A DNA stretch of 44,912 nucleotides from an uncultured bacterium (lineage in GTDB: Bacteria > Actinomycetota > Coriobacteriia > Coriobacteriales > Eggerthellaceae). This document shows positions 8,793-16,433 of this stretch, one piece after another. The first letter of the stretch is position 1; each line of letters opens with the position of its first letter. The notes beneath the pieces were generated by a model. The model was not told where the DNA came from and did not search any database. It saw nothing but the letters and a program-made list of their open reading frames with translations. The stretch lies in the NCBI GenBank assembly GCA_905215325.1, contig CAJMPP010000021.1:1-44912 (forward strand), read 5' to 3'. A program made the position numbers and the translations under genes.

Positions 8793-8986
8793 CGGCAACT
8801 ACGTATGCAACGGCAGCTGTGTACGCCGTAACTTCCGCGTCCGCTGCGGCAACTGCGCCTGAAGCGCCAGTCAGCAACAACCCCGGTGCTGTAACCACGC
8901 ACGCAACGGCGGCTATATACGCCAAAGCCACCGCGTACGCTTTGGCAATCGCAATCGCAGCACTAGCCAACGATCGCCCGCTACCC
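8793..8986. other. Low-complexity, alanine-codon-like stretch after dapL
   Basis: Between the terminator and the dapL stop lies a degenerate repetitive sequence rich in GCN and TAC-like triplets (for example GCAACGGC-(A/G)GCT repeated near 8807 and 8908). Read on the minus strand it gives an Ala/Val/Tyr-rich string without a start of its own. It looks like a decayed repeat rather than a gene. Confidence 0.4.
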
Positions 8987-10210
8987 CTACTCCGCCATGA
9001 GCTTCTGGATGCGCTCCATGGCCTCGACCGTGGCATCGGCGTCGCCGAAGGCGGTCAGGCGCACGTAGCCCTCGCCCGAGGGACCGAAGCCCGCGCCCGG
9101 CGTGGTGATGATGTTCGCCTCGGTCAGCAGCTTGTCGAAGAACTCCCAGCTGCCCACACCCTCAGGCGTCTTGCACCAGATATACGGGCTATTCACCGCG
9201 CCGTACACGGTGAACCCTGCGGCCTCGAGGCCCTCCTTGATCACGCGCGCGTTGTTGCGGTAGTACGCCAGCGTCTCCTCGATCTGGCGCTCGCCTTCCT
9301 CGGTGTAGATCGCAGCGGCACCGCGCTGGATGATGTAGCTGGCGCCGTTGAACTTCGTGCACTGGCGGCGATTCCACATGGCGTTGAGGCTCTGGCCGTC
9401 GCGCACCAGCTCCTTGGGCACCACGGTGTAACCGCAGCGCGCGCCGGTGAAGCCCGCCGTCTTGGAGAACGAGCGGAACTCGATGGCGCAGGTCTTAGCG
9501 CCTTCCACCTCGTAGATGGAGTGCGGCACGCCCTCTTCGGTGATGAAACGCTCGTAGGCGGCATCGAACATGATGATGGCGTCGTTGGCGTTTGCGTAGT
9601 CGACCCACACCTTCAGCTGCTCAGCGTTGAGCACCGTGCCGGTGGGGTTGTTCGGGCTGCACAGGTAGATGACGTCCGCACGGCCCTCGGGAAGCGCCGG
9701 GCAAAAGCCGTTCTCGGCGGTGGTGGGCATGTACACGATGTTCGTCCAGCGTTCGGCGGCCTCGTCGTAGTCGCCTGCGCGGCCGGCCATGGCGTTAGAG
9801 TCGACATACACGGGATACACCGGGTCGCACACGGCCACCACGTTGTCGACGTCCAGAATGTCGCCGATGTTGCCGCAGTCGGACTTTGCGCCGTCGGAGA
9901 TGAAGATCTCGTCGTCGGCGATGTCGACGCCGAGCGCATGGAAATCGCGCTTGACGATGGCGGCGCGCAGGAAATCGTAGCCCTGCTCAGGGCCGTAGCC
10001 GTGGAAGGTCTCGGACTTGGCCATGTCCTCGACGGCGGCGTGCATCGCCTCGATGACGGCCGGGACCAGCGGGCGCGTGACGTCGCCAATGCCCATCTTG
10101 ATGAGCTTCGCCTCGGGATGCGCCTCGGAGTACGCGGCGGTACGGCGAGCGATCTCGGAGAACAGATAGCTGCCGGGAAGTTTCTGGTAATTCGGGTTGA
10201 CCTTAGCCAC
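8987..10210 (-). CDS. dapL: LL-diaminopimelate aminotransferase
   Basis: The 407-residue protein matches the DapL family along its length. It converts tetrahydrodipicolinate directly to LL-2,6-diaminopimelate with glutamate as amino donor, for lysine and peptidoglycan synthesis in the cytosol. Visible signatures include the N-terminal NPNYQKLPGSYLF, the SPNNPTG segment (about 185-191), FDAAYE (Asp216, Tyr219) and SFSKTAGFTGAR with the PLP-binding Lys250 and Arg258. The start is taken as GTG at 10210, because AAGGAGG lies six bases upstream and the protein then begins as known family members do. A longer frame to 10306 lacks these features. The length fits the family (about 410). It stands alone, with a terminator downstream at 8766. 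Confidence 0.95.
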   Translation of the reverse strand: MAKVNPNYQKLPGSYLFSEIARRTAAYSEAHPEAKLIKMGIGDVTRPLVPAVIEAMHAAVEDMAKSETFHGYGPEQGYDFLRAAIVKRDFHALGVDIADDEIFISDGAKSDCGNIGDILDVDNVVAVCDPVYPVYVDSNAMAGRAGDYDEAAERWTNIVYMPTTAENGFCPALPEGRADVIYLCSPNNPTGTVLNAEQLKVWVDYANANDAIIMFDAAYERFITEEGVPHSIYEVEGAKTCAIEFRSFSKTAGFTGARCGYTVVPKELVRDGQSLNAMWNRRQCTKFNGASYIIQRGAAAIYTEEGERQIEETLAYYRNNARVIKEGLEAAGFTVYGAVNSPYIWCKTPEGVGSWEFFDKLLTEANIITTPGAGFGPSGEGYVRLTAFGDADATVEAMERIQKLMAE

Positions 10211-10348
10211 GAAGGGCCTCCTTGCACGTTCGGTTTCCGCAAGCGGCAGCGCAACTGCGACCGCCGCAGTTTTCATACGGGCCCATTTTGCGGCGGATTT
10301 CCCCAAGATTTCCGAAATGTAACGTAGAGGATCCCGGATTTAACACGA

Positions 10349-10373
10349 AAGCGCCGGCACAAGGCCGGCGCTT
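10349..10373 (-). terminator. Probable terminator of the flavoprotein gene
   Basis: A 10-bp stem (AAGCGCCGGC at 10349-10358 with 10364-10373, five-base loop) is followed on the minus strand by TTCGTGTTAAAT. It sits between the flavoprotein stop at 10444 and the dapL start. The T-run is weak. Confidence 0.6.
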
Positions 10374-10399
10374 CACGAATGCGTCAAATAACGGTTGGA

Positions 10400-10467
10400 G
10401 CCGCCCGAACTAGCGGAGCAAGTTCGTCATCTGGCCGCCCGAGCTAGCGGATGTAGTTCGTCATCTG
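10400..10467. repeat. 34-bp direct duplication of the flavoprotein gene end
   Basis: Two adjacent 34-bp copies (10400-10433 and 10434-10467) differ at five positions. The second contains the last codons and stop of the flavoprotein gene (QMTNYIR-stop on the minus strand); the first repeats them downstream as QMTNLLR-stop. A local tandem duplication of the gene end explains this. Confidence 0.8.
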
Positions 10468-11073
10468 GCCGCGCTCGGCAACGGGGACATCGATACCCGC
10501 GGCTTTCCCGGCTTCGATGCACTTGAGCAGCCAAGCCATGTTCTGCCCGATGTTTCGCATGGTCTGCAGGCCCTCCGCGTCTTGCGCGGCCTCGCCCGGC
10601 AGGCGCCCGTGCACGTTGTTCCAGTACGTGGACGACACGACGGGCATCTCGCAGATAGTGAAGTACTTGTTCAGCACGTCGAACGACGCCGTGGTGCCGC
10701 CACGGCGCGCAACGGCGACCGCCGCGCCGGGCTTATGGCGAAACGCCGCGCCACCTGCGTAAAACGCGCGATCGAGCGCGCACAGGATGCGGCCCGAGGG
10801 ATGCGCGTAGTACACCGGCGTGCCGAACACGAAGCCGTCGGCCTGCGCAGCCTTGGCGATCAGCTCGTTGACCACATCGTTGTCGATAGCGCATTTACCG
10901 CCCAGCTCAGCGCACTTGCCGCAGGCGATGCAGTCGTTGACGGGCTTGTTGCCCAGCCACATGGTTTCCGTCTCAATGCCGTGTCCCTCAAGCGCGGCGG
11001 CAACCTCGGCGAGCGCAACCGACGTGTTGCCCTCCTGCCGCGAGCTACCGTTGACCAGCAAAACCTTGCTCAT
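10444..11073 (-). CDS. Iron-sulfur flavoprotein / NADPH-dependent FMN reductase family
   Basis: The 209-residue protein has the flavodoxin-like N-terminus KVLLVNGSSRQEGNTS, which binds the FMN phosphate, followed by a cysteine cluster CIACGKC...C (Cys48, Cys51, Cys54, Cys61) as in iron-sulfur flavoproteins of anaerobes. GTPVYYAHPSG (about residues 86-96) is the second flavin-contacting loop. It probably moves electrons in the cytosol between a reduced donor and an unknown acceptor. The start at ATG 11073 has GAGAGGA upstream; codons further upstream overlap a palindromic repeat and look non-coding. It is monocistronic, with a downstream hairpin at 10349. Confidence 0.85.
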   Translation of the reverse strand: MSKVLLVNGSSRQEGNTSVALAEVAAALEGHGIETETMWLGNKPVNDCIACGKCAELGGKCAIDNDVVNELIAKAAQADGFVFGTPVYYAHPSGRILCALDRAFYAGGAAFRHKPGAAVAVARRGGTTASFDVLNKYFTICEMPVVSSTYWNNVHGRLPGEAAQDAEGLQTMRNIGQNMAWLLKCIEAGKAAGIDVPVAERGQMTNYIR

Positions 11074-11159
11074 AGGAATATCCTCTCGTCTGGATGACCC
11101 GGTAGATGTCGATTCCATTGTACAAGCGCCAACCGCCGCCAACCAAACAAGCACACACC

Positions 11160-11262
11160 CCGGACACTTCGGGGACGTAGCACTATGTGTCCGGGCGGGC
11201 GGAATAGCTAACATACGGGCGAATCAATCCGGACAGTTAGCGCTACGTCCCCAAGGTGTCCG
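11160..11262. repeat. Paired extragenic palindromes (copies 1 and 2 of a seven-copy family)
   Basis: Copy 1 (11160-11194) reads CCGGACACTT, then GGGGACGTAGCACTAT, then GTGTCCGG. Copy 2 (11230-11262) is in the opposite orientation, with CGGACA, then GCTACGTCCCC, then TGTCCG. Each can form its own hairpin, and together they form an inverted pair like a bacterial interspersed mosaic element. They lie in the 259-base divergent gap between the flavoprotein and the UvrA-like gene. Confidence 0.85.
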
Positions 11263-11332
11263 ACCGTGCCCCCACCCCGGGCTCACCTTATAATGAAAGG
11301 CAACCTTACGCCATCGCCTGAAAGGCCCCGCC

Positions 11333-13972
11333 ATGAATCACCTGCCCACCGGCAAAACCAGCATCACGCCCGCCAGCCCTTCGCATATCGAGGTGCGCGG
11401 GGCGCGTGTCCATAACCTGCGGAACGTGAACGTCGACATCCCGTTGGGTCAGCTGGTAGGCGTGTGCGGCGTCTCGGGCAGCGGGAAAAGCTCGCTGGCC
11501 CTGGGCGTTTTGTACGCAGAGGGCTCGCGTCGCTATCTGGAGGCGCTGTCCACGTACACGCGTCGGCGCATGGGGCAGGCCGCGCGCGCCGACGTCGACG
11601 AGGTGCGCTACGTCCCCGCCGCCCTGGCGCTGCACCAACGCCCGAGCGTCCCCGGCGTGCGCAGCACCTTCGGCACCATGTCCGAGCTGCTAAACAGCCT
11701 GCGCCTGCTGTTCAGCCGCGTGGGCAGCCACCCGTGCCCGCACTGCGGCACCTACGCCCCGCCCTCCATGTCGGTGGCCGCCGAGCAGCCGATCACGTGC
11801 GCGACCTGCGGAAAGACCTTCTTCGGGCCCGGCGCCGAAGAGCTTGCCTTCAACAGCGGCGGCGCCTGCCCCACCTGCGGCGGAACCGGCACCGTGCGGC
11901 GCGTGAACGAGGCAGCACTGGTCCCCGACGAGAGCAAAACCATCAACGAGGGCGCCGTGCTTCCCTGGGGAAGCCTGATGTGGGACCTCATGAAGCAGGT
12001 GTGCGGCGAGATGGGCGTGCGCCTTGACGTGCCGTTTTCCGAGCTCACGCCCGAGGAACGCGACATCGTCTTCCACGGCCCCGCCGAAAAGCGCCACATC
12101 CTGTACAAGGCGAAGAAAGGCGACAACTTCGCCGAACTCGACTTCACCTACTACAACGCCGTCTACACCGTGGAGAACGCGCTGGCGAAGGCGAAGGACG
12201 AGAAGGGCCTGGCGCGCGTGGCCCGTTTCCTAACCGAGGGGCCGTGCCCGGATTGCGAGGGCACGCGCCTGTCGGCGGCGGCGCGCGGCCCGCTCGTGCG
12301 CGGGATAAACCTGGCGAAGGCGTGCGAGATGACGCTCGACGAGGCCGTGACCTGGGTAGATGGCGTCCCGGAAACGCTCGCCGAGAACCTGCGCCCCATG
12401 GCGGTCTCCATCTGCGAGTCGTTCCAGCATACGGCGCGGCGGCTACTTGAGCTGGGGCTGGGCTACCTGTCGCTCGACCGCGCGGGTTCCACGCTTTCCA
12501 CCGGCGAACGCCAGCGCGTGCAACTGGCGCGCGCCGTGCGCAATCGCACCACCGGCGTGCTCTACGTGTTGGACGAACCCTCCATCGGCCTGCACCCCGC
12601 CAACATCGACGGCCTGCTCGGCGTTATGCGCGACCTGTTGGCCGACGGCAACTCGGTGGTGATGGTCGATCACGACACGCGCATCCTGGCCGCGGCTGAC
12701 TACCTGGTGGAAATGGGCCCGGAAGCCGGAGCGGGCGGCGGGCACGTGGTAGCCTGCGGCACGCCGGGCGAGCTGCAGGCCAATGACCGCTCGCTGATCG
12801 GGCGGTATTTGCCGGATGGCGAAACGAAGGGCGCCGCAAACGCGCCGGCGGGGGCTACCGCGACGCCGAACGCGCCCGCCACATCGGCGGGGGCAAGCGC
12901 TTGCGTGGCGGAAGCCCCCGAAGCTGCGCCGCTTTCCGTGCCCGCGCCCGACCCCATGGCGGACGTACGCCCGCGCTGCCCGGAGGGACAGCTGTTCGAG
13001 CGCGGCACCATCCACCTGGAAACCAGCCCGCTGCACACCGTGCACGCACTGTCGGTAGACCTGCCCGTAAACCGGTTGACAGCGGTCACCGGCGTGTCCG
13101 GAAGCGGCAAGACCACGCTGGTTCTCGAGGAGCTGATTCCCGCGCTGAACAGCGCAAGCGCGGACGAAACGCTGCCAGCCAGCGTACGAGGGATCGACCC
13201 TGCCGACATCGTCCGCGCGCAGCTCATCGATGCAACCCCCATCGGCGCGAACGTGCGCTCGACCGTCGCCACCTATTGCGGCGTGCTCGACGACCTGCGC
13301 CGCGCGTTCGCTCGCACCGACGAGGCAAAAGCCGCAGGCTTGAAGGTGGGCGCGTTCTCCTATAACACCGGCAAGCTACGCTGCCCCACCTGCGACGGAA
13401 CCGGCCAGGTGTCGCTTGACGTGCAGTTCCTTCCCGACGTGGACGTCCCCTGCCCCGACTGCCGCGGCCGCCGCTACGGCGCCGAGGCCGACGCCATCAC
13501 CTGGAACGGGCACACGCTCGCGCAGCTTATGGCCATGAGCATCGACGAAGCCCTTGATGCGTGCGCCAGCCTGAAGAAGGCGCACGCCATGCTGCAAACG
13601 CTGCATGACCTGGGGCTTGGGTACCTCACGCTCGGCGAGGCAACGCCGGCGCTCTCCGGCGGCGAGGCGCAGCGCCTGAAGTTGGCCAGCGAAATGGGCA
13701 AAGCCCAGAACGGGGCGCTATTCGTGTTCGACGAGCCTACCATCGGCCTGCACCCGCGCGACGTGCGCACGCTGCTGAGCGTGTTCCAGCACCTGGTCGA
13801 GCAAGGCGCCACGGTGGTGGTGATCGAGCACGACCTGGACTTCATCCGCAACGCCGACTTCGTGGTGGACATGGGTCCAGGCGGCGGCGAGGCGGGCGGT
13901 CGCATCGTGGCCTGCGGCACGCCCGAGCAGATAGCGGCCAACCCCGACAGCGTGACGGGAAGGTATCTGTGA
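11333..13972 (+). CDS. UvrA-like ABC ATPase (short excinuclease A paralog)
   Basis: The 879-residue protein holds two ABC modules typical of UvrA. The first Walker A, GVSGSGKS, is at about 46-53; the first signature STGERQRVQLARA and DEPSIGLHP lie at about 385-425. The second Walker A, GVSGSGKTT, is at about 588-596, with LSGGEAQRLKL and FDEPTIGLHP near 770-810. Zinc-binding cysteine groups are visible (CPHC and CATC in the first half; CPTC and CPDC in the second). An alanine- and proline-rich linker of about 45 residues joins the halves. It is shorter than housekeeping UvrA (about 940-960), as in UvrA2/DrrC-type paralogs linked to drug resistance or accessory DNA repair. The start at 11333 has AAAGG upstream. 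Housekeeping uvrA itself seems less likely. Confidence 0.85.
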   Translation: MNHLPTGKTSITPASPSHIEVRGARVHNLRNVNVDIPLGQLVGVCGVSGSGKSSLALGVLYAEGSRRYLEALSTYTRRRMGQAARADVDEVRYVPAALALHQRPSVPGVRSTFGTMSELLNSLRLLFSRVGSHPCPHCGTYAPPSMSVAAEQPITCATCGKTFFGPGAEELAFNSGGACPTCGGTGTVRRVNEAALVPDESKTINEGAVLPWGSLMWDLMKQVCGEMGVRLDVPFSELTPEERDIVFHGPAEKRHILYKAKKGDNFAELDFTYYNAVYTVENALAKAKDEKGLARVARFLTEGPCPDCEGTRLSAAARGPLVRGINLAKACEMTLDEAVTWVDGVPETLAENLRPMAVSICESFQHTARRLLELGLGYLSLDRAGSTLSTGERQRVQLARAVRNRTTGVLYVLDEPSIGLHPANIDGLLGVMRDLLADGNSVVMVDHDTRILAAADYLVEMGPEAGAGGGHVVACGTPGELQANDRSLIGRYLPDGETKGAANAPAGATATPNAPATSAGASACVAEAPEAAPLSVPAPDPMADVRPRCPEGQLFERGTIHLETSPLHTVHALSVDLPVNRLTAVTGVSGSGKTTLVLEELIPALNSASADETLPASVRGIDPADIVRAQLIDATPIGANVRSTVATYCGVLDDLRRAFARTDEAKAAGLKVGAFSYNTGKLRCPTCDGTGQVSLDVQFLPDVDVPCPDCRGRRYGAEADAITWNGHTLAQLMAMSIDEALDACASLKKAHAMLQTLHDLGLGYLTLGEATPALSGGEAQRLKLASEMGKAQNGALFVFDEPTIGLHPRDVRTLLSVFQHLVEQGATVVVIEHDLDFIRNADFVVDMGPGGGEAGGRIVACGTPEQIAANPDSVTGRYL

Positions 13973-14094
13973 TCGCACCTCTTTGCGCCTAAAGGGAATC
14001 CGACGTTTTGCCATGAGGTTTGAGCGCAAAGTCGCGCAAGGCCCCTGCACGCGTTCCTTGGCTAAATCGGCAGCATCGCAGCCGTCAAGGGCAG

Positions 14095-14775
14095 CTACCC
14101 CACTTCCTCGAGCAGCTGCTTCTCTTCATTCAAAAAGGCGCCGGTCAGCTTGATCACCCCGCGATAGAACCTCGTCGCGACCATCGAAAGCGCCAAGTCA
14201 AGGAAATCGTTCACCCACGGCGTAACCTGCTTTTCCAGAAACGTGCGCTGGAGTGAAACTATACGCATTGCCTCAGACTCGTCCGAGGCATCCACGCACA
14301 GCTTTGCGCGCTCGCACAGCTTCGCCATGAATTCGAACATGAACGAAAGGTGATCGTCGGGCATGTCGATGCCCTGCGCAACCCGGATGCATTCGCTCTT
14401 GAACGCATGGTACGCCTCCGAACATGCTTCTCCCATGATCTGATTGCCGTCATGCATGAACAGCGAAGCATATGGTTGGGCCGTTTTCCCATCATGGGTT
14501 GAAGCTCCATAAAACACAGCGGTGAAATCAGCCGCCAAATCATCTACCGTGCCGGTATTCATGCGTCGCAATGCGCGATATATGTCGTTGCAAGCATCCG
14601 CTGCCGCAGAACCATCTTCGGCAAGCGATTTCCAGTCTTGCTCGGACAAAGCATTGACCTGCTCGGAGGAAAGGGGGCGAAAATACAACTGCGCCAAAAC
14701 CTTGTACATCTCCGCTCGTTGCGAAAGCAGCTCAATGCTGTACAGGGGCGACAGCCCCTTCGTTTTCTCGTCCAT
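14095..14775 (-). CDS. TorD/DmsD-family molybdoenzyme maturation chaperone
   Basis: The 226-residue, mainly helical protein matches TorD-type redox-enzyme chaperones: an N-terminal helix RAEMYKVLAQLYFRPLS, then YASLFMHDG (about 121-129) and the diagnostic MPDDHLSFMFEFMAKL (about 156-171, equivalent to the family's EPDDH motif). Such chaperones hold the Tat-signal catalytic subunit in the cytosol until the molybdopterin cofactor is inserted. Its client is most likely the catalytic subunit at 16434-19307. The start at ATG 14775 has GAGGAG upstream; the longer frame to 14877 is unsupported. It is the last gene of the operon, separated from the membrane anchor by 227 bases that contain two strong hairpins, so its dose may differ from the structural genes. 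Confidence 0.85.
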   Translation of the reverse strand: MDEKTKGLSPLYSIELLSQRAEMYKVLAQLYFRPLSSEQVNALSEQDWKSLAEDGSAAADACNDIYRALRRMNTGTVDDLAADFTAVFYGASTHDGKTAQPYASLFMHDGNQIMGEACSEAYHAFKSECIRVAQGIDMPDDHLSFMFEFMAKLCERAKLCVDASDESEAMRIVSLQRTFLEKQVTPWVNDFLDLALSMVATRFYRGVIKLTGAFLNEEKQLLEEVG

Positions 14776-14912
14776 ACCTTGCTCCTCAAACTTGCACGAC
14801 GGCTCCGATCGCTTACGCCAACCTGATCGAAGCGCCGCGCGCACTACAACCTTTTCGCTTTCCCGCAGCCCCATCACATTGCCGCGAAAGCTACGAGGCC
14901 CATTTGCTGCGA

Positions 14913-14996
14913 CCCCGATACGCCAACCGCAAACTTGTTCTATTTGCGGTTGGCGTATCGGGGCTCGCCGGGAACGCGTATACGTTCCCGGCGAGC
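14913..14996. promoter_or_regulatory. Two adjacent long perfect hairpins between anchor and chaperone genes
   Basis: The first hairpin has a 21-bp perfect stem (14913-14933 with 14943-14963, nine-base loop). The second has a 14-bp perfect stem (14963-14976 with 14983-14996, six-base loop) and starts at the base where the first ends. No T-run follows on either strand. On the minus-strand transcript they lie just after the anchor stop codon, where they could stabilise the upstream mRNA, partly terminate transcription or set the level of the chaperone. Confidence 0.8.
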
Positions 14997-15002
14997 AAAC
15001 CG

Positions 15003-15845
15003 CTACAAGTTAAGCATCACGCTTGGAACGGTATGCGCGAACAGATCGATGAAACCGGTTGCGCACAGCCACATGAGAATGCGAATGGACAGGCCGCCGA
15101 TCGCAGCGCATACAAGACCGCAAACGTTAACGGCAAGTAGGCGTTCCTGTTTGAGCCGCATCGCCAAAACACCGCTCGCAATCGCACCAACCACACCGAA
15201 CACGACGACGCCGCCCCACATAACCAAAGGCTGCGAGAAAGCCGATCCACCGAGCACGGCCGCGTAGGCAACGGCGCTCACAGCGCCGATCACCGCGCAA
15301 ACAAACGTGAAAACGCCCAGCTTTCCGCCAAGCTCGCCATCATCCCCGAACTTGACAGCCAAAACCCCGTACAAAAACGCGCCACAAGCGAGGGAAGACC
15401 CCAGATACGCAAACGGAAGCACATTGGTGTTCCACGTAGGCTGTCCCTCGATCACATAGCCATGGCCGCAGAAGAAGCCGAGCGCTAATCCGGCAACGAT
15501 GCCGACAACGCCAACCCACTTCAAGCCCGCCTCAGAGCCTTCGCGGCGGGCGAGGATAAGCCATGCGGCCATTACCACGAAGTTGATGCCGATCAGCATC
15601 AACTCGATGGAAACGCCCGAGAACGACAGCAGGTTCGTCACGGCGCTGATGGCGTGAAGCGGGGAAGCCAAATGCAAAACGGAAAAGCAACCGCCAAGCA
15701 CGACCAAAACGATCGAGCACAACGCGGCGGTTTCGCGCACCTTACGCGTTCCGCCAAGCAACCCCGCAAGGCCGACAAAGGCCGCCAGCGCGCCACCGGT
15801 GCCTGCCAACAGGGAAAACAGCACCAAAGGCCATTGAATCTCCAT
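15003..15845 (-). CDS. DmsC-like membrane anchor subunit
   Basis: The 280-residue protein has about eight hydrophobic spans, the size and layout of DMSO reductase anchor subunits (DmsC family). It begins MEIQWPLVLFSLLAGTGG. In this family the anchor oxidises menaquinol and passes electrons to the ferredoxin subunit on the outer face of the membrane. Its start codon follows the ferredoxin stop with no gap (15845/15846), so it is translationally coupled. Hairpins at 14913-14996 follow the gene. No frameshift or missing segment is seen. Confidence 0.88.
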   Translation of the reverse strand: MEIQWPLVLFSLLAGTGGALAAFVGLAGLLGGTRKVRETAALCSIVLVVLGGCFSVLHLASPLHAISAVTNLLSFSGVSIELMLIGINFVVMAAWLILARREGSEAGLKWVGVVGIVAGLALGFFCGHGYVIEGQPTWNTNVLPFAYLGSSLACGAFLYGVLAVKFGDDGELGGKLGVFTFVCAVIGAVSAVAYAAVLGGSAFSQPLVMWGGVVVFGVVGAIASGVLAMRLKQERLLAVNVCGLVCAAIGGLSIRILMWLCATGFIDLFAHTVPSVMLNL

Positions 15846-16433
15846 TTACACCAGCTCCTTCCAGCTTGCCACCTTCGGCGACAAAATGTAGCGCGTAAGC
15901 GGTTGGGCGTTCCCAGGATCGGGCAGCGCGTGGATCGCCTCAGCAGGATATTTCGCCATCTCTCGGCACACGTCGGAATCAGGGTCGTCGAAATCGCCGA
16001 AGAAGCGCGCACCGCAGTTGCAGTTGTGCACGCACGCCGGTACATCGGATCCGTCAGCGGTGATCTGGCTGCACAACGTGCATTTCTCAACGCACCCATG
16101 TTCCTTGTCGAAGCTGCGAACGCCGTAGGGGCAGGCATACATGCAATACTTGCACCCGATGCATTTCTCCTTGTTGATAAGCACGTAGCCCGTCTTCGGG
16201 TCGCGGTAGCTTGCCGCCGTCGGGCACACCTCCACGCATGCGGGGTTCTTGCACTGCTGGCACTGCGAGGGAAGCCAATACTTCTCGACGTTCGGGAACG
16301 TGCCAACGGGGCCGATCGAGATAACCTTGTTGTAAAAGTGACCAAGGTCAAGCCCGTTCTCAAGCTTGCATGCCACGATGCAGCTATCGCAACCGCTGCA
16401 TCGGTCCAGATTGATCAGCAAACCCTTCGCCAT
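15846..16433 (-). CDS. DmsB-like ferredoxin subunit with four [4Fe-4S] clusters
   Basis: The 195-residue protein has the cysteine groups of DMSO-reductase-type electron transfer subunits: CSGCDSCIVAC (Cys12-Cys22), CQQCKNPACVEVC (about 58-70), CIGCKYCMYAC (about 91-101), and later CEKC-type pairs that fill the fourth site. It should relay electrons from the membrane anchor to the molybdopterin subunit. It lacks its own Tat signal, as is usual when the subunit is exported with the catalytic partner. The start at 16433 directly abuts the catalytic subunit's stop. Confidence 0.92.
   Translation of the reverse strand: MAKGLLINLDRCSGCDSCIVACKLENGLDLGHFYNKVISIGPVGTFPNVEKYWLPSQCQQCKNPACVEVCPTAASYRDPKTGYVLINKEKCIGCKYCMYACPYGVRSFDKEHGCVEKCTLCSQITADGSDVPACVHNCNCGARFFGDFDDPDSDVCREMAKYPAEAIHALPDPGNAQPLTRYILSPKVASWKELV

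Noticed and set aside
8819..10327. Plus-strand open frame (502 codons) opposite dapL
   Set aside because: Antisense shadow; dapL on the minus strand has the PLP lysine and other signatures.
14776..15002. tRNA or other structural RNA gene at the double hairpin
   Set aside because: The stems are simple linear hairpins with no cloverleaf and no T-loop GTTCGA motif.
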